Below are positions 47,055-62,000 of a stretch of DNA of 64,000 bases, piece by piece. The stretch is from Montifringilla adamsi. Its lineage: Eukaryota > Chordata > Aves > Passeriformes > Passeridae. The stretch covers positions 12,451,752 through 12,515,751 of the forward strand of contig JAGGNK010013558.1 in the NCBI GenBank assembly GCA_017590115.1, given 5' to 3'. Numbering within the stretch: position 1 is the first letter of the stretch; the number at the start of each line of letters is the position of its first letter. The notes below the pieces were generated by a model. The model did not search any database and was not told where the DNA came from. It worked only from the letters and a program-made list of their open reading frames with translations. The translations under genes and the position numbers were made by a program.

Positions 47055-50000
47055 TCAGCTGAGCAGCTTTTTGCGTGAGTAAGTCCTGCTAAGGCGAGGC
47101 CTCCTGGAAATCATGATGTGGAATGGAGACAGCTCCTGGTTGGCAGTAATTTGGACAGCATCAGATTCCTCTTCTACAAAAACAGAAAAATACATGAAAG
47201 CCACAGTTTACCAAAATTTACTGGTGATTCCAAGAAGCCAAATACCAAGTGGAGACAACAAGAACTGGGAGTTGCACTTCCCATGTAGCTACTCAGTCTT
47301 CATTCTTCAGCTACTCTCTTCTTCCAAACTTCCCAGTTCATGCCAAGTTTCTTGTAAGCATGTGAGATCGAGACACTGAACAGATACAGGTTTTCTGCCC
47401 AAAGCCCAGCCCCCAGCACAGCATGACTTTGTTCTCATTAGCTGGAGGCAAGCAGAGAGCACAGGCAGTGTGCTCGAGCCCAGCCTTTCCTCTCCTGTGC
47501 TTACCTTGAACGCGCCTCCTCTGAGCCGGCAGTGGGGACAGCAGTGGAGACTGGGTCAGGGCTCGAAGGCTGCTGGCAGAAAGTCCACTCTTCAAGGGTG
47601 GAGTGGAGCCTGGAGAAGCACAGAGAGATGCTGCAGCAAAACTACTCAACAACTCAAATGTTAAGTCACACACAGCCTTTATGCTACCTCAAAACTGACA
47701 TCAGTGTAAGTGATACTTTGAGTGTATCTGAAATAAACTCCAGGCTGTCACAGTGGTGTTTTAGCATTTGAGAAAGGTAAATGGCAGTCTGGAATCAGCT
47801 CTTAGCACATTAAGTTTTCTTAGCTGGTTTAGCAGAAAATCACTTTACTTGTCTTAAACACAGGTAATTCACATTTCCTGGAAGAAAACTGTTACAACCA
47901 CAGTGATATAGAAATACAAACACAAGGTGTGTAGGTACAGAAAGTCTCTTACAGGGCCATCGTAAGTCTTATTATTTCATGTTCTTAATATGGACTAATG
48001 TTGCTTCAACGTTTGGCCTTTTTTCTGTGATAATGTTGAGTAAGACAATGGCTCTGTATACAAATCTTTCCTTGCAAGAGAAAACACACTAAAGCTTAGT
48101 GCAATGACTACAGACCAACACCTGCCACAGCCCCCTGTAATTTCTACAACAATACTGGATTAAGTATTTGAAATTCCCAAGGCCTTGTTAACAGAGCTGA
48201 ACAGCCTGTTTCACCAAGGTCAGCTGAATTGTCTGTACCCACAGCAAAAGCAGAGAGGCAGCTTAAACCTATACACCTCCTGATACATTATTGCTAGCAA
48301 GCAAATAATTTCTGGTAGCACTTTCAAGGTGCCCAGCACCACGGGCAGAGACAACTGGAGCAGCAATAAACACCAACACCCACAGGACTAACCCCCCCAA
48401 GACTCCAGTCTGAAGCACTGAAACAGCCAAGCTTTATACTTAAGATTGTTGGCTTGTGTTGGCTTCAGAGCTGAATGCTGGGCAGAAACAGGCAGTGGCA
48501 TCAACACAAACCTGAACAAATCACCAGCTGGATGCAACAGGGATCCTCTCTCCTCAAATTCTCAATTATCTTTTTAGTTCCTCCAGCTTTCTGCTCTTTC
48601 ATATTTCTCTGATCTCTCTTCCATCGTCAATACTCCTCATATCCAATCTGCCTCTCCACATAATTACCTTCCACGTCATCTACAAGTCACTCCCCTTTCA
48701 CCTCACTCTCCCTCAGATAATTACACAGGAAACAATTGTGTTCTCATTTTAGTCTAACCCCCATTTTTAACCACATCTGAATTTCAGTGCAGTGTCTTTC
48801 ATGCCATTTAATTACCTGACAAAAGGAAGACATCATCATCCCCTAGACAACTGTGCTGCTCCAGTGTTTTGAGGGCACATGCTCCTGGTTTCTCAGGAAG
48901 TACAGAGTCTGTCCTTGATTTAATTCTGTTGCCCTCATCTGTGGAAAAGCCAGTGAGATCCAAGCTGCCCCTATCAGGACACGATCTCTTGGCACTGTGG
49001 TTCTCCTCCTCTTCTGGTGACAGGTAAGTAAAGACCCGCTTCCGAGATTTAAAGCCAAAAGCTCCCATGGCAGAGTCCTCATCAGCCCTCGGTTCAGAGT
49101 CACTGGGAGATGCCTGATCCTGGAGCCTGCAAATCCCTTCCAGTTCAAATTCCCCAAGGGTATTTGTCAGTTTGCTGCTGCAGTGTTCTGAGATCCTCAT
49201 GGCTCTCTCTCTGCCTGCTGACGCCCGTGTCCGATTGTCGGCACTCCTCTCGCTCTGACCACAGCTCACACTAGCAGTGCTGCCTGCTGCTCTCTTCCTC
49301 CGAGGCCAGTCATTGATGGCATCAGGAGTAGTCTTCCCCTTCTGCTTGGGAGAAGGTGTCTGGAGAACTCCTGCTTCCAATGGGAATGGGGAGGTGACAG
49401 CAGAGGCGCAGCTTGTTGGGGTGTATGACTGGCATATGTAGGTTTGTCCTGCACCTTTCCCAGGTGTACTATGGAAAGAACGGCAGCAGGATGGGGAAAC
49501 ACAGGCAGCTGCCAGTTTTCCTGGGTGCTTGCTGCACCAGGTCATAGCAAAATCACTGAAGGGACTTTCTCCTCCCCTGGGTTTGCTGGCACTTGCTTCA
49601 GGTTGAACTTCCAAGGACGAGCAAGAGCCAATTTTCTTAATGCGAAGCTTGGGCAGGCCTGAAGCTTGCATTTCGATTTCCACCTCGTAGGTCGGTGGGC
49701 TGGCAGAAGGAAGTCTGCCATGACTTTCAGGAGTCGAGAACTTGGCAGCAAGCTGAGGCTCTCCCATGCGAGCCGCAGCCTCCCGCTGCCTCCTGTCTGC
49801 AGTGCAGCGTAAGGAATAGGCAGGAGGAGACTTCTGCACAGGGGGGGAAGCATTCAGGGCAAATCTGGAGCGTCTCTTGAGACTTGGAGCCTTCACTCCC
49901 ATATATTCTTCCCTCAGCACAGTTCTCGCTTCCAAGTCATCACTAGCTGTTTGCAAATCACTTAGGAAGGACTCACAGGTGTTTGCACTGCAGTTCTCCC

Positions 50001-53000
50001 CCTTAACTGATGGCTCACAGTCTCTCTCAGCATTCTGTGCATGTTCCTGCCCTCCAGCAAAAGGCTTTGGAGACAAATGGTTTTCCAAGTCCTCCCCTGA
50101 AGGAGACTTTTGAGACACTCTATCCATCTGTTTATTTTTCTCCAATACAGAAGTATTTTCAGTAACTTGGGACTGATGAAGCTGAAGGCTTTCCACAGAA
50201 CAGTTACCACCACTATCATGATGACTGTCCTCATTTTCTGTAAGTGCTGCACATGCGAGGCTCTCTCCTCTAGAACCTGATTCACATTTGGCCTGCTTGG
50301 ATGTGTGAAGCAGGGACCTCAGTGAGGTGCCAGTAATACCTGGAGTCTTTTGAGAAGATGGTTTAGATGCACCAGGTTCCCTGTCAGACTCTGTGTGGGA
50401 AACAGAGCAGCTTGTCACAGTGTTTGTGGAACTTTCACAGAGTGGAGAACTGCAGAGAGGCTCAGGCCTCACAGCAAGCTGAGGTATTTCTGTACTCAGT
50501 GGGCTAGTACATAACTTTGAACCTGGATCTTCAGGTTTCCTAGGTGTCCTTTTAGGTGCTTGAGATAACTGATCTGACTGCACCTGAATTTCCTTTGTGA
50601 GGATTTGCCTCCGAGCACTAACTGGAGATGTTAATTTTGAGCGGTATCTCAAGGAACGTCTTGGAGTCTGAAGTTCTGTACAACACCTTTCCTGGGTGGC
50701 AGAGGCGGGAGAAGAAGCAGTTGGATTTGAATCTGTTGGAGGCAATACAGAGGCTGTGAACCCTTCACGTTTTGGTGTTTGCCAGCCAGGCTCTTTGCAA
50801 GGAGGGGAAATTGTTAGAGCTGCACACCAGTCCTCAGCAGTTACTTGCAGTGAGTGAACCCTCCTGCTGTCAGTTAGTACAGATGGAGACTTGACCCTTT
50901 GTGCAGGAGGAGAAAAGCACTTTCCCAAACATTTAGCTACAGTCTGCTTAGCTGCTGGACTTCTGCCAGGTGTCTTCTCCAGCTTCTGTGGCGTCCTGTG
51001 GACAGTGCGAGGCGATCTCCTTGGGAGCTTACTGGCAGAATTTATTGGCTTCTGGGCAAATTTACGAGGTGTTTTCCTAGGAGTCTGCAGGGGAAAAATA
51101 ATATATTAAAGAATCATGTTTGTTCTGCTCCAGGAGTATTATCTATCCATCTCCATATTTACTTCCCAAGACTTGAAACATAAAAAACCCATTAGATGAG
51201 ACTTAATGAACACTAAATTTAAGATGCTGATGAATGGAGGAGAAAATAAGGATGGGAAGAAACAGAAAGGGAGGTAGATAACTGTTTCTACCTGACATGA
51301 GGTGAGCTCTTCTAAGTGTAAGGAATCTTTTCTTGTTCTCCTCCTTCCAGGTGACTGCTTCCTTGCAGGACTACACATGTCAATGACTGCACCAAAGAAA
51401 AACCTCTTGGGACTCTGGATGGGGGTGGTCTCTGAATGCTGGTTAAGGCCTATAAAATGGAACAGTACAATTTAACTAACACAAAGTAATGTGCCACAAT
51501 TGTCTGAGTCACGTCAGATGTGTGGAAAAGTAGTGTAAAAAGCTCATATCCCTGGCATGTTCTTTTCTAACTAAGAGTTACAGCTTCACCAGAATTATTG
51601 TTATTTCCCATTATGAAATTAATACCTGTCTTTAGAAAGAGTGCTCCAATGGTAAAAAAAGGTATAAAATACCTCGGCCTCTTATTCTATTTATAGCTTG
51701 TAGCTTTAGATAGTTCTGATTCATGACTAAGGATTCTAATAAGTAGAATATAAAGAAGTAAGTGTCACCATTTTTAGCTATAATCCTACTGAGAAAGCCT
51801 GCAAAGAAGATCCCATCAGTCATTGCTTTATGCTGCCACAGAGTAAGCTATAGGATTTCTGTCCCACATTTTACAAGGATTTCACTGCTTTTAAGGAATG
51901 CAGACTGACAATCAGTGGTATTCTGTTAGATGGGCCTGACTGGTATGTTAAGTTGGCAGTGAATTCATCATAGAAATAGCTGCCTTACCATCCTCAAAAT
52001 TCAGATTACCAATTAGAAAATAATTACTGAGGATGAATTTCTGTCTATGGAAGACATTACATGACAGCTCTTAGCTTCTTACAGTCTCTCGTAGAGCCAA
52101 ATCAAATCAAACTCAGAGCTATCCATGCCAGCTTTTCAGATCAGCAGTATCAGTCTGCTCAAATCCCGCTCAGTACCTTCTACATCCTGCAGTTTACAGC
52201 TCTCCTTTCCTTGTCCCTGGTGGAGGTGCTGTGTATTTTTTGAGCTGGGCTGCGTAGTGGAATAGAAAGCACCAGAGCAGGTCCTATTCAAAGACAGCTG
52301 TTTGATGCGTGGGCTTCTTCTCAAACCTGCTTCTGAAAAGGCAAGGACATTGGAGACTGAGCCTTCTTTCCCCCTCAGCAGTGGCACATCATCAGGAACA
52401 GTTCACAACTGCAAGGAACATACTCTCAGAAGAAACTTCTCCACAGATACCTATCTCATCCAGGAAGGCAAGCAGGTGAAGCAAATGTTCCATTTTCTAA
52501 AGGATTTTGAAATATTTATGCATACAAATCTCCTAAAGTAAGATGCCCCTCCTCTAACTCATTATTAGTCTCATTCCTGTTTAGCAATTATGGAAAGGAA
52601 TGCTACAGAAACCATGTACAATGCAAGTTACATCCAAGTTAAAAGACGGGTTAATGCTCTTGTCTCTTTTCACTAACAATTTCATTTTCCTGCTTGCCCA
52701 CACATGCTGGTTTTTTCTTCCCTTCTGGGGAAAAAGACCAGCAGTAGCCAACATACGAGACACTCCCCAGAGCCAGGTGGCTGTCTGTTACAGCAGAAAT
52801 CAGAGCAGGGTCACAGCACAACATGGTGAAGTTACATTAAAAATAAGCATATGTGCTGGTTTGACAGTAATTATAGCAGCTCAGAATCTTGTTCACCCTT
52901 CAAGTCCTTCACGTTTTTTCATTTAAAAGACTTACTATCTACCTCTCTCTCTTAACTTAAACTGTACAAAGCTGTTAAAGCAGCGAACAGCAAGTGGTTC

Positions 53001-56000
53001 TGTCAGAACACAACAGTACAACACTTTTGGACTGACTTCTAATGAATTAGCCAAATCAAAGCACACTCATCTTACAAGCTACGAGACACACAAACCACTT
53101 TTAATGAAAGATCAGTGCTTACCATATATGGCCTTCTCTGGAGATTCTTCTACAACGCCAGTGTCACAACCTGGATCAGAAGACCTTGAGAAACAACAGA
53201 CATTTTGGGCTTAGCATACTGAGCACATTTACAGGAACAGAACTTGCCACAGAGACTGAAAAGCAGTGCTCTATTCTACACCAATATATTGCTTTGTGGG
53301 CTACTCTAAGTGAGCAACTAGTAAGAACTTTGCCTCCTATTGACATGTAATTAAAGTATAGATGTACAGGTAACAGTTCTACATGAAAGAAAATGCTACA
53401 ATTCAGCCTGGAGCCCACAAAATACAGCAGGAGCCTTTTCTCCATAAGCCCTTGAATCAGTAACAACCTAAACAGACATTAGGTGCAGGAAATTAAAGCC
53501 ATGATGAAGCAAGCAGTATTTGCCCCCACTTAAGCAATGACATTTAGCCTCCACTGGTTCTCTTACTGCCTTAAGGGAAGATCATCTTTGACTGCAACGA
53601 TACCTGGTAATTCTGCTCATAGCCATTAATTAGGCATCCATTAATTAGGCAGCCAATAGTTAGTGAAGAAATTCAGAAAGAACTCACCGGCCTTTGATCT
53701 GCTTGTGTAGGAGTCTCCTGGACACCTGCTTGTGTAGTGGTGTTTCTGCAACCCTCTTGGTCAATAACTTACGATGATCTAAAAATCATGTAAGAGCTGT
53801 AACATCACACCATCATAAAGCACTTGGAACAAATAAATAAATACAGTTTTGTACAGGCTTCAGCTTAAGAATGACAATAGTCATTTTTAAGTCAATATAG
53901 AAGCACTGTGCTGTCTCCCAGCACTCACAAGCTATCATTATTTCAGCCCAGTGTCTACACCTCCCTCCCACTCCCTCAATATTGTACCATTGTCAGACAT
54001 AGTTGACCTACTGAGATAACTTTCATTATTCATCTTGATTTCACAGATCCTTTTTTAACCAAGCATTTTTAATTTTCTTTACGAGATGTAAAGGGTTCAG
54101 TAAAAATAGGTTTCAGTTTCAATATCATCATTATTCACCCTCTAAACTCCACAGCAATGACCTCCTTTTATACTTTATTAAAAACAGATCATAAATTCAC
54201 AAAATTGAGAATGCAAAAATAGGAATTTTAGCACAAGCTCTTCCACAACAATCCTACATGTGCAAGTCATATCCTACCTTTGTTGCCCTCACTGGTGCAT
54301 TTGTATTTTAGGCCTTCCACAGCAGACACTGACTGGCTTCTAAGCATCTTTTTCAGTGACCTTTTTGATGGTGAAAGTATCTCTTCATTGAAGAGATTCC
54401 TCCTTACCTTTGTAACCTCTGTGAGACAAGAAAAGCAAGAAAACATCAGATTATAAGGAAAAGACAAGAAAAAAAGAAAGGAAAAAAATACAAAGGTAAT
54501 TTTGTCAGGTGACGGGATAGAACAATATACCAGCATGGAAAGACAACTTTTTAGAGGCTAAAAAGCTTTGAAAAGTTGTTTTTCCTGCTACTGGAACATG
54601 TCCTCCTCTAAATCCATTCCAGCCTTCTCTTCTGAATTTGTTATTATTTGCATAATTCCAGCAATAAGCTATAAGCAGATGCCATAGCAGAAAAAGCAGT
54701 CAGTATCCCATGTGCAACATTAGGTGCACTACAAAATCTCAACCAAAGCACATCTTGGTTCAGAGAACACATGTGAGATTTATTTTTATGAAGTATTTGT
54801 GGGGACATATCCTATTTTCAGATATAATTCATTCTTGTCCCCATTCTCTTTTACGGATAGAGAAGTTGGAAATAATTTCAAGAGTCAAGGTTTTCTTTTG
54901 AGGACACGAAATTTAAGTTTTCTGTGTATGAGTACACAGAATACCGCATATTTTTTTCCCCTCAAAGTTTTTGCACAACTCAGCAAAACTTCCTTCAGAT
55001 TTCCAGCATGCCTCAGCATAATTTCATCATGGCTCAGTAAAATTTACAGGGACAACATGTGCTGAAGATGCACCTTTCCATGAACAAGCCAGAAGTCAAT
55101 ATACCTTGCACTGCCTCTTTCTGCAACAAAGGCATCTGCTGGGACTTCTCAGTGGCAAGGTAAGAATGCGAGTTCTCCTGAAACAAATGAGAAATCAGCC
55201 TCAGCAGCAGTGCAATGTTATGTTAAATATGAACGTTAACTACAAGCTCTGAACCACACTTTATTTCAATCTTTCCTTCAAAACAATTTGATCTCTGTAC
55301 AGCTGATATGGGGCACTCTTACTAAGGGAATACAGAGCAAGAGTTTTTGTGAGTCAAGAATCACAACTCAGACAATCCTTCTGGGAGAATTTTACCTTTT
55401 TGATGGGGTTCTTGGCTACCCTGGGAATCTCAATTTGACGCAAGTTCTGCGGTGCTTCTGTCATGCTCCTGTGTCTGGCTAACACATTATTCCTTCAGAA
55501 AACACACAAAAATTAAGTTAAAATAAGATTAAAAGCACAGTTATCAACCTACTGACAATTAAACTTAGGTGTGACTTGAGAGATAGAAGTGTTTACCTAA
55601 ATTCAAATTGCAAACTACGTTGATACCTCACTTACTACAACACTGGGATATGATTTGCAATATAAAAAGCTATTCCTAAGGTTGGTATTAAAATTCATTC
55701 ACAATTTGCTAATATGAACACAGAACTCCCAACACAGAGATCTCCAGTAAGTCACTTTAACAATACAGGTCAGCTACTGCACAGCATAGCATGCTTTTCC
55801 TCTCATGGAAGATGCTCCTGAAATCTACTTCTGCATAAGATACAAATACAGAATCAAGACTGTATTTTTTTATAGTCAACAAAAAGCTGCCTCCTGTTTG
55901 GAGTCACTACCTTCTCTTTTTGGCAGATCTGGTGCGCAGCTCCTCCAGCTGATCGCTCTCAGTGCAAACAGCACTGGGAGTTAAGATAGATGATAAAGAG

Positions 56001-59000
56001 GGAGGAAGGCCTGGAGATTTGCTATCCAGAGTCATGGAGTCATCACTGAAGAAGTCTGAAGGCAGAACAGATGCCAGCTTCGGAGGTATTTGTGTACCCA
56101 GACCATAATAAATATCTCCAAGAGTCTTCGGTATAGAATTCATATACCTGGAGTACCAGAAAGTACACATGAAATACAACCCTCCTCAAAACTTCGGTAT
56201 TTCAAACCCAAGGTGTGAACTAAACCCTTGTTCTTACTTGCCCATTTAAAAACAACAAACTGAATATCAACTGGGTTTATATTCAAGTAGTTTACTTGCT
56301 TATCAACTACTGTTTCTTTAACCAAAATATAAGCATAAGAAAGAGAACACATGGAAATTTCTGAGAATTACAAAGATGCAATAAATCAAAGCTGTTGATT
56401 GCTCCCTACTCACCAACAACATCTGACCCAAACCATAGTCCCCAGCAATACATAAGTCATGCCAAATAACTTACACTTCTAATATTTCCTCTAGAAATTT
56501 TGTAAGATAGGCTGGGTCTTCAGTCAGACATAAGATGCGCAGCATATCTGTCACCTGGAAGAGAATGTCAGGTGGCAAAATGGATTAAGGTGTGACAGAT
56601 GCAGCACCAGATATTTTAGTAACGAATATAAATTGTTAGTGTAATATCAATGGAAAAGCAGGTTCCAGATCCACATTTTTAGTGCCATGCAGAACAACCT
56701 GGTTGATACTTTACTTGCCTCTTCTAACAGCTGCTCCATTTCCTCAGCGTTGCTTTGCAGCGAAGGGCACTGAAGGCACAACTCAAGGCGCAAAAACACC
56801 TGAAGTCGGCACCTAAGAAAACAAGTAATTATCCACCACCTCTTTTTCTACTGGATACAGCAGATTTACTGCAAAAGGTGTGCTCAAAAAAGCAATGGGA
56901 AAGGAAGTGGTTCCTTTTGACAGCAATATTTAGTTAGCATTTCATTTGGGTGGCAAGGGAGATACCTCACTCCAGATATCGGCTGCAGTGCTTATCACAC
57001 AGCACGGGTATATTTGCATTTAATGAAATGGTTTTACTGCAACCAGAGATTACCCTTGAAATTTTTGTCCCAGGTAAATACTTTTCCAGTTGTACAAAAA
57101 AGCCACCATTAAAAACTGCTAACCAACTCCACAGTATCTCAGAAGCTGAAGTAAATACAGGGTCTCATACTCTCTGACTTTGGTCTCCTTCTGTGAGCCA
57201 TGCTGTTGTCTGAGCATTTTGCTGGTCTTCAGGAGATTGTTTCTGACTCTTCCCACACAGGCCACCTGCAGACACATAATGACAGCAAGAACTTCAAAAC
57301 TGTTCCCCATCTGCAGGGCAGGTTCCACCCTTGCCCCCCAATTACCACCCCAACCTATTATTTTGGAAGTATAGTTTTTTCCTTTTATTTCAAGGAAATT
57401 AATTACTTTTTCCTTTCAGTAGCACAGTTATGACATAAAACAATTTAGAAATCACAGAGGTCTCTTGCTCATAGCTTCAGACCTTCTTCACTCTGGATCC
57501 ACTTTGGATTTGTCTCTCACAGTGTTTTTATTACATTAATCACAGGTTTACCAGTTTTGGTTTAAGATTATTGTAAGCCTATAAATAGTGCTAAAGATTG
57601 CAAGAAATACCTTGAACAATTTCTCTTCCCTGACAAAGCCAGGCCTAGATTTGCCATGTAATGCCAAAACAAAAGATGAAACTTCTTTGAAATACGGTTT
57701 GCAAGAATGTATTTTTTAAATAATGTCTTTAAAATCAGAATTTGTAAGGAGGTCAATGTAAAGAAAAGACGTCTTGCAACATTTAGCAAAGTTGTAAACT
57801 GATAACTGAACTGGATTTTCCTACATTTTTTACAATCCAGTTTTTCACTATTGAGTCATCACAGATAGAAGCAGTCAGTGACCATGGTGCACCTCCACAT
57901 AAAACCTCAGGGAACATGAAGGAAAGGTAGCCCAAAATAGTAAAAATTCTAACTTCCAGATTCCAAAAATTCTAACCCTGCCCACATGCTCTCACCTACC
58001 TCTTTCTCTTTGGCATCTTGTATTTTCAAGAACCTTTTAATGGCCATGATCATATTCTGGGCACACACAGATGAAGGAATTCCCTCAGCAACAGCCTTCT
58101 GGTAGCTTGAAGTCAGGTGAGACTGCAGCTCCTCCTCTGTTTGGAAGTCTGCAAGGAAATGCTCTCCATTAACTAAAGGCATGTTCACCACACCTCCATG
58201 ATAAAATACTCCCCCCAGCTGAAGCAGGGAACAGAGGAGGTATTAATAAATATTTCCTCCAGCAATGATGCATCCAGACCACAGCACACTAACAGAGGCT
58301 GTCCCAGGTCCAGGACCATGACATATCATAAGCTAAATCAGTCCTATAATCAACAAAGTTTGCTTAAGATCAGCAAACTTTCAGGCTACTGAAGCAGTCA
58401 GGAAATACCCTTTATTTCTGCTTAATTAATAAATAGGACTACATTTCCAGTTATACCTTGATGAGTGCTTCCCTCTATTTCTTTTGGTTAAAAAAATTTA
58501 AAAGATAAATCCCTATTGTTTTTTTCAGATGGATACAAGGCAAGAAATTAACTCCAGAAGCAGCTGTAACATTAATTTGTAAAGAATCAGAAACTAAATG
58601 GCAGAAGGGTGGGAAAAAATGTCTACTCTTTGCCATGCTGAAGATACAGAAACTCAAACACTGATGTGCTCCTAGATAATGAATACTCCATTATTATCCT
58701 TTGCTCTCCCTTCCATAAGAATCCTCTATGACTCCTATATTAGGATATCAAGAGTTCATATGGGATGTAACAAGACAGAAAGATAACAGGACTTAACACA
58801 CACCAATTGATATTTTAAGTGCTTTTGCCTTTCCTTCCACCTTTTCATCCAATCTTTTTGCTGAAAGCTTCTGTGGAACCTTCTCATTCACTGCTGGTGG
58901 CACAGCATCAGGTTGAAACTTCTGAGCTTTTACATTCAGTCTTGCTACATTGAGCATCTGCAGGGATCTGGGCATGGTCTTCATCTTCTGCCTGACTGGA

Positions 59001-62000
59001 GTTCGGGGAACCCCACCTGCAACGCCACAAGAGAAAGTTCTACCATCAGGTACACTGGGGCAAGGAAGAAAACAACACTAAATTCTGTATTACTGCGACC
59101 TTAGTAACCTCCTAGAGTAAAATATGGCCCAAAAGGTTGGTATTTCTTCATGAAATCAACATATAGGCAGGGTAGCAGGCAGCTACTTCTCCAAATAAAA
59201 AGTGAGGTGCATATTGCTCTGCATAAGAACTTACACAGGTTTAATCAGAAGTTATATATAGGCAGCAATCTTATGTCACAGAAATAGAAACAGCTGACAG
59301 CAGGACTTGCAGATACATGAGGCTAAGGTAAAGTCAACTGTAGTTAGTGTAGAGAAATGCAATGATTAAGCTCTTCTAGAAGAAAAGTGGTTTATTTTGC
59401 TAATTAGAACAAAATTGAGAAGTTGCAATATTTACTAGTAGTTGGAGCAGTCCCTGTTTCAACAGCTAATTAAACTGCAGAGCTCTGCATGCTGCTTTTA
59501 ACAGCTTTGTCACTCACTGCACAGCCCTGAATTACAATAATGTGGGTTCTACTACAGGACTAACTTAATACTAATAAGGAAATGAGACTGTCCCTAAATA
59601 AACAAAATATCTAAAGCATAGTACTACTTAAGAGTACAAATCTCTGGAGTTCATGCATCATCTTTTACTGACAAGACACACATATAACCCCTAACTATAC
59701 ATACGTCTTTTTTTATTTCCTGCTCCAGCTGCAGCAGAGGTTTCACTGCATTTTCTCTGGTACAGCTCAGACAGACTTTCTGAGAGCTCCACATCAGATT
59801 GGTCTGCACCATCCTTCCTGTTAGCACAAGGAACCTGCAGGAGCCTGTATGAAAGAACAATACAGTTATCAAAAAAGGTGGGAGAAGGAGGCATATCCCT
59901 TCCTTCCTGTGGACAGAAACAAGGTTTTTCTACATTCCAGCCTGCAGCAATATAGTGTAAGTAGCACACACTAGTAACTCTTCCAGCACCTGCTCCCCAA
60001 CACACATAGGAGATGCAGAAAACCCAAACCCTCTGAAAATGCTGGAAACAAGCATTACATTGATGTGCAATGGCTATGGCACTGACCTGTACCACAAAAT
60101 TAAATGAGCAGCTTTGTGCTTTCTAAACTACCCTGCATTAGGCTCTTGTGTTTCACTCAGCAAGCTCTTTGAAGAAAGCAAGCTTATTCATTCCAAATAA
60201 ACACCAACTGTGAGAACACAACCACATCTTCAGTATCTTGCACTGGGATCTTATCATCCCATGAAGCTAAAATTTGTCATTTCCCAAGTAGCTTAAGGTT
60301 ATTTTAAGTGACCTTGTAACTCCTGAAACTACCAAGATTTTAATCCATGCAATCTGATACCCAAACATCCTGTTCCCAGTTTCTTGTGTCTATATACCCC
60401 ACCAAGAGATAAGCCACCAGTAAACTGAGTACAGAAATAAAAGCAATAAAATTCTAGAACTCTAAGCAATGCTACAGCCATACTCCCTTAATAGGAAAAA
60501 AAAAGCAGAAATCCTTGATTATTGCTCAAAGACATTCAGAAAAATACCTGAATGACTCCATCAGATCTGAGCTTGCTCCACAAGCATTGGATGCAGGATA
60601 CCACGCTTCCAGCACTGAAGGATGCCAGCCCCCTGTATGGGACAGCTCCCGTTGGACCCACTCTGGCTCTGGAGTTTCTTCTCCTGTACAGACACACACA
60701 CAGCCAAAAATGAGAAAAGCTAAACTAAGTGGCAGAAGGTCCCAGCCTCCACAGAAGCTCAAAGACAGAGGTTCACAAACTTTTGATCCTGGAGAGACAA
60801 TTTCATAGACAATACATCAGAAGAAGCAAAGACTCACTCTAACACAAAACATGTGTTGTATGCAGTCCCACCCAAAGGCAGTACTGGCCAGGGATGGTCC
60901 ATGTGACACATTTTAGGAAGCCTCCTTCTAAAAGCATGTCCTCAGGCACATGTAACTGTGCTTTATCTGCACGCTAATGGAAACTAATACTTAGTAATAA
61001 AACAGAATCCCATGCAGATTTCTTTCTCCATCACATCATAAGGCCTTAGCTACAGATGACACAATGAACAAGTCCCAAAATGAGACTCCTCAAGGACAAA
61101 ATCAGTAACTTTAGGTTTTTTTCTACTGCACATCTGGAGATGATCAAAAGATGGCAAGTCTTGCATTTCCTGACACCTACCCAGACTGGCCAGAGAATCT
61201 TCCACTGACATGTCAATTTTACTCAACACACTATTCACAATCTCTGGCAGGTGAGTAGCAGAGTCTTGGGAAGAGTCTTCCACTACAGCTCCTTCAAGGC
61301 TGCATCCCTGAATTCCAGCAGTTTTCTCAGGACCAAGCACAGTCAGAACTGCAGCATCCCCAGAAAGAGGTGACAGAACAGCAGTGCAGGGGCACCAAGT
61401 CTTAGACAGAGATACTTCAGCAATCTGCATTTTAAAAGGAAAAAAAAAAAAGAAGGGAAAAATAGAAGACATTACATTATCTAGAAATACAGAGACCTAA
61501 GGAGCATAGATACTTTACAAGCAGGTTATAGAGTTACATGATTTTAAAAAAATGTTCTGAATTTAGCTTCAAATGAGCAATGTGCAGTGTCTATTACTGT
61601 CTTCACAACATGATACTGCCACCCCTTCTGTCACAGTTCATTTCAGAGCAAGTATAGTTTAAGGCAAAGAGAAAGATTTACCACATGCAGTCCTTCAGCC
61701 AGCAGACTCCTCAACAGCTGATGAAACAGAGACCTGCTACACTCTCCCTGCTCAGTCTGTGAGCTCTGCAGTATCCAGCTCTCTGTGAGGAAGTGGCCAG
61801 CCTGTGCCAAGCTCCAACCTGTCAAGCTTCCTTTCACAACAATGCTGACTGGGCAATGCAGCTGTCTTTGGCTCATGGCAAGAGGTTCCAGGGTCACGGC
61901 ACAGCTTTCCTGCTTCTTCCCTCCTGTGCAAGGATGGAATAAAGAAAAAGTCTGAAAGCAACACCTTTCCATCAGGGTGAAGAGACTTCAATGTCAAAAA

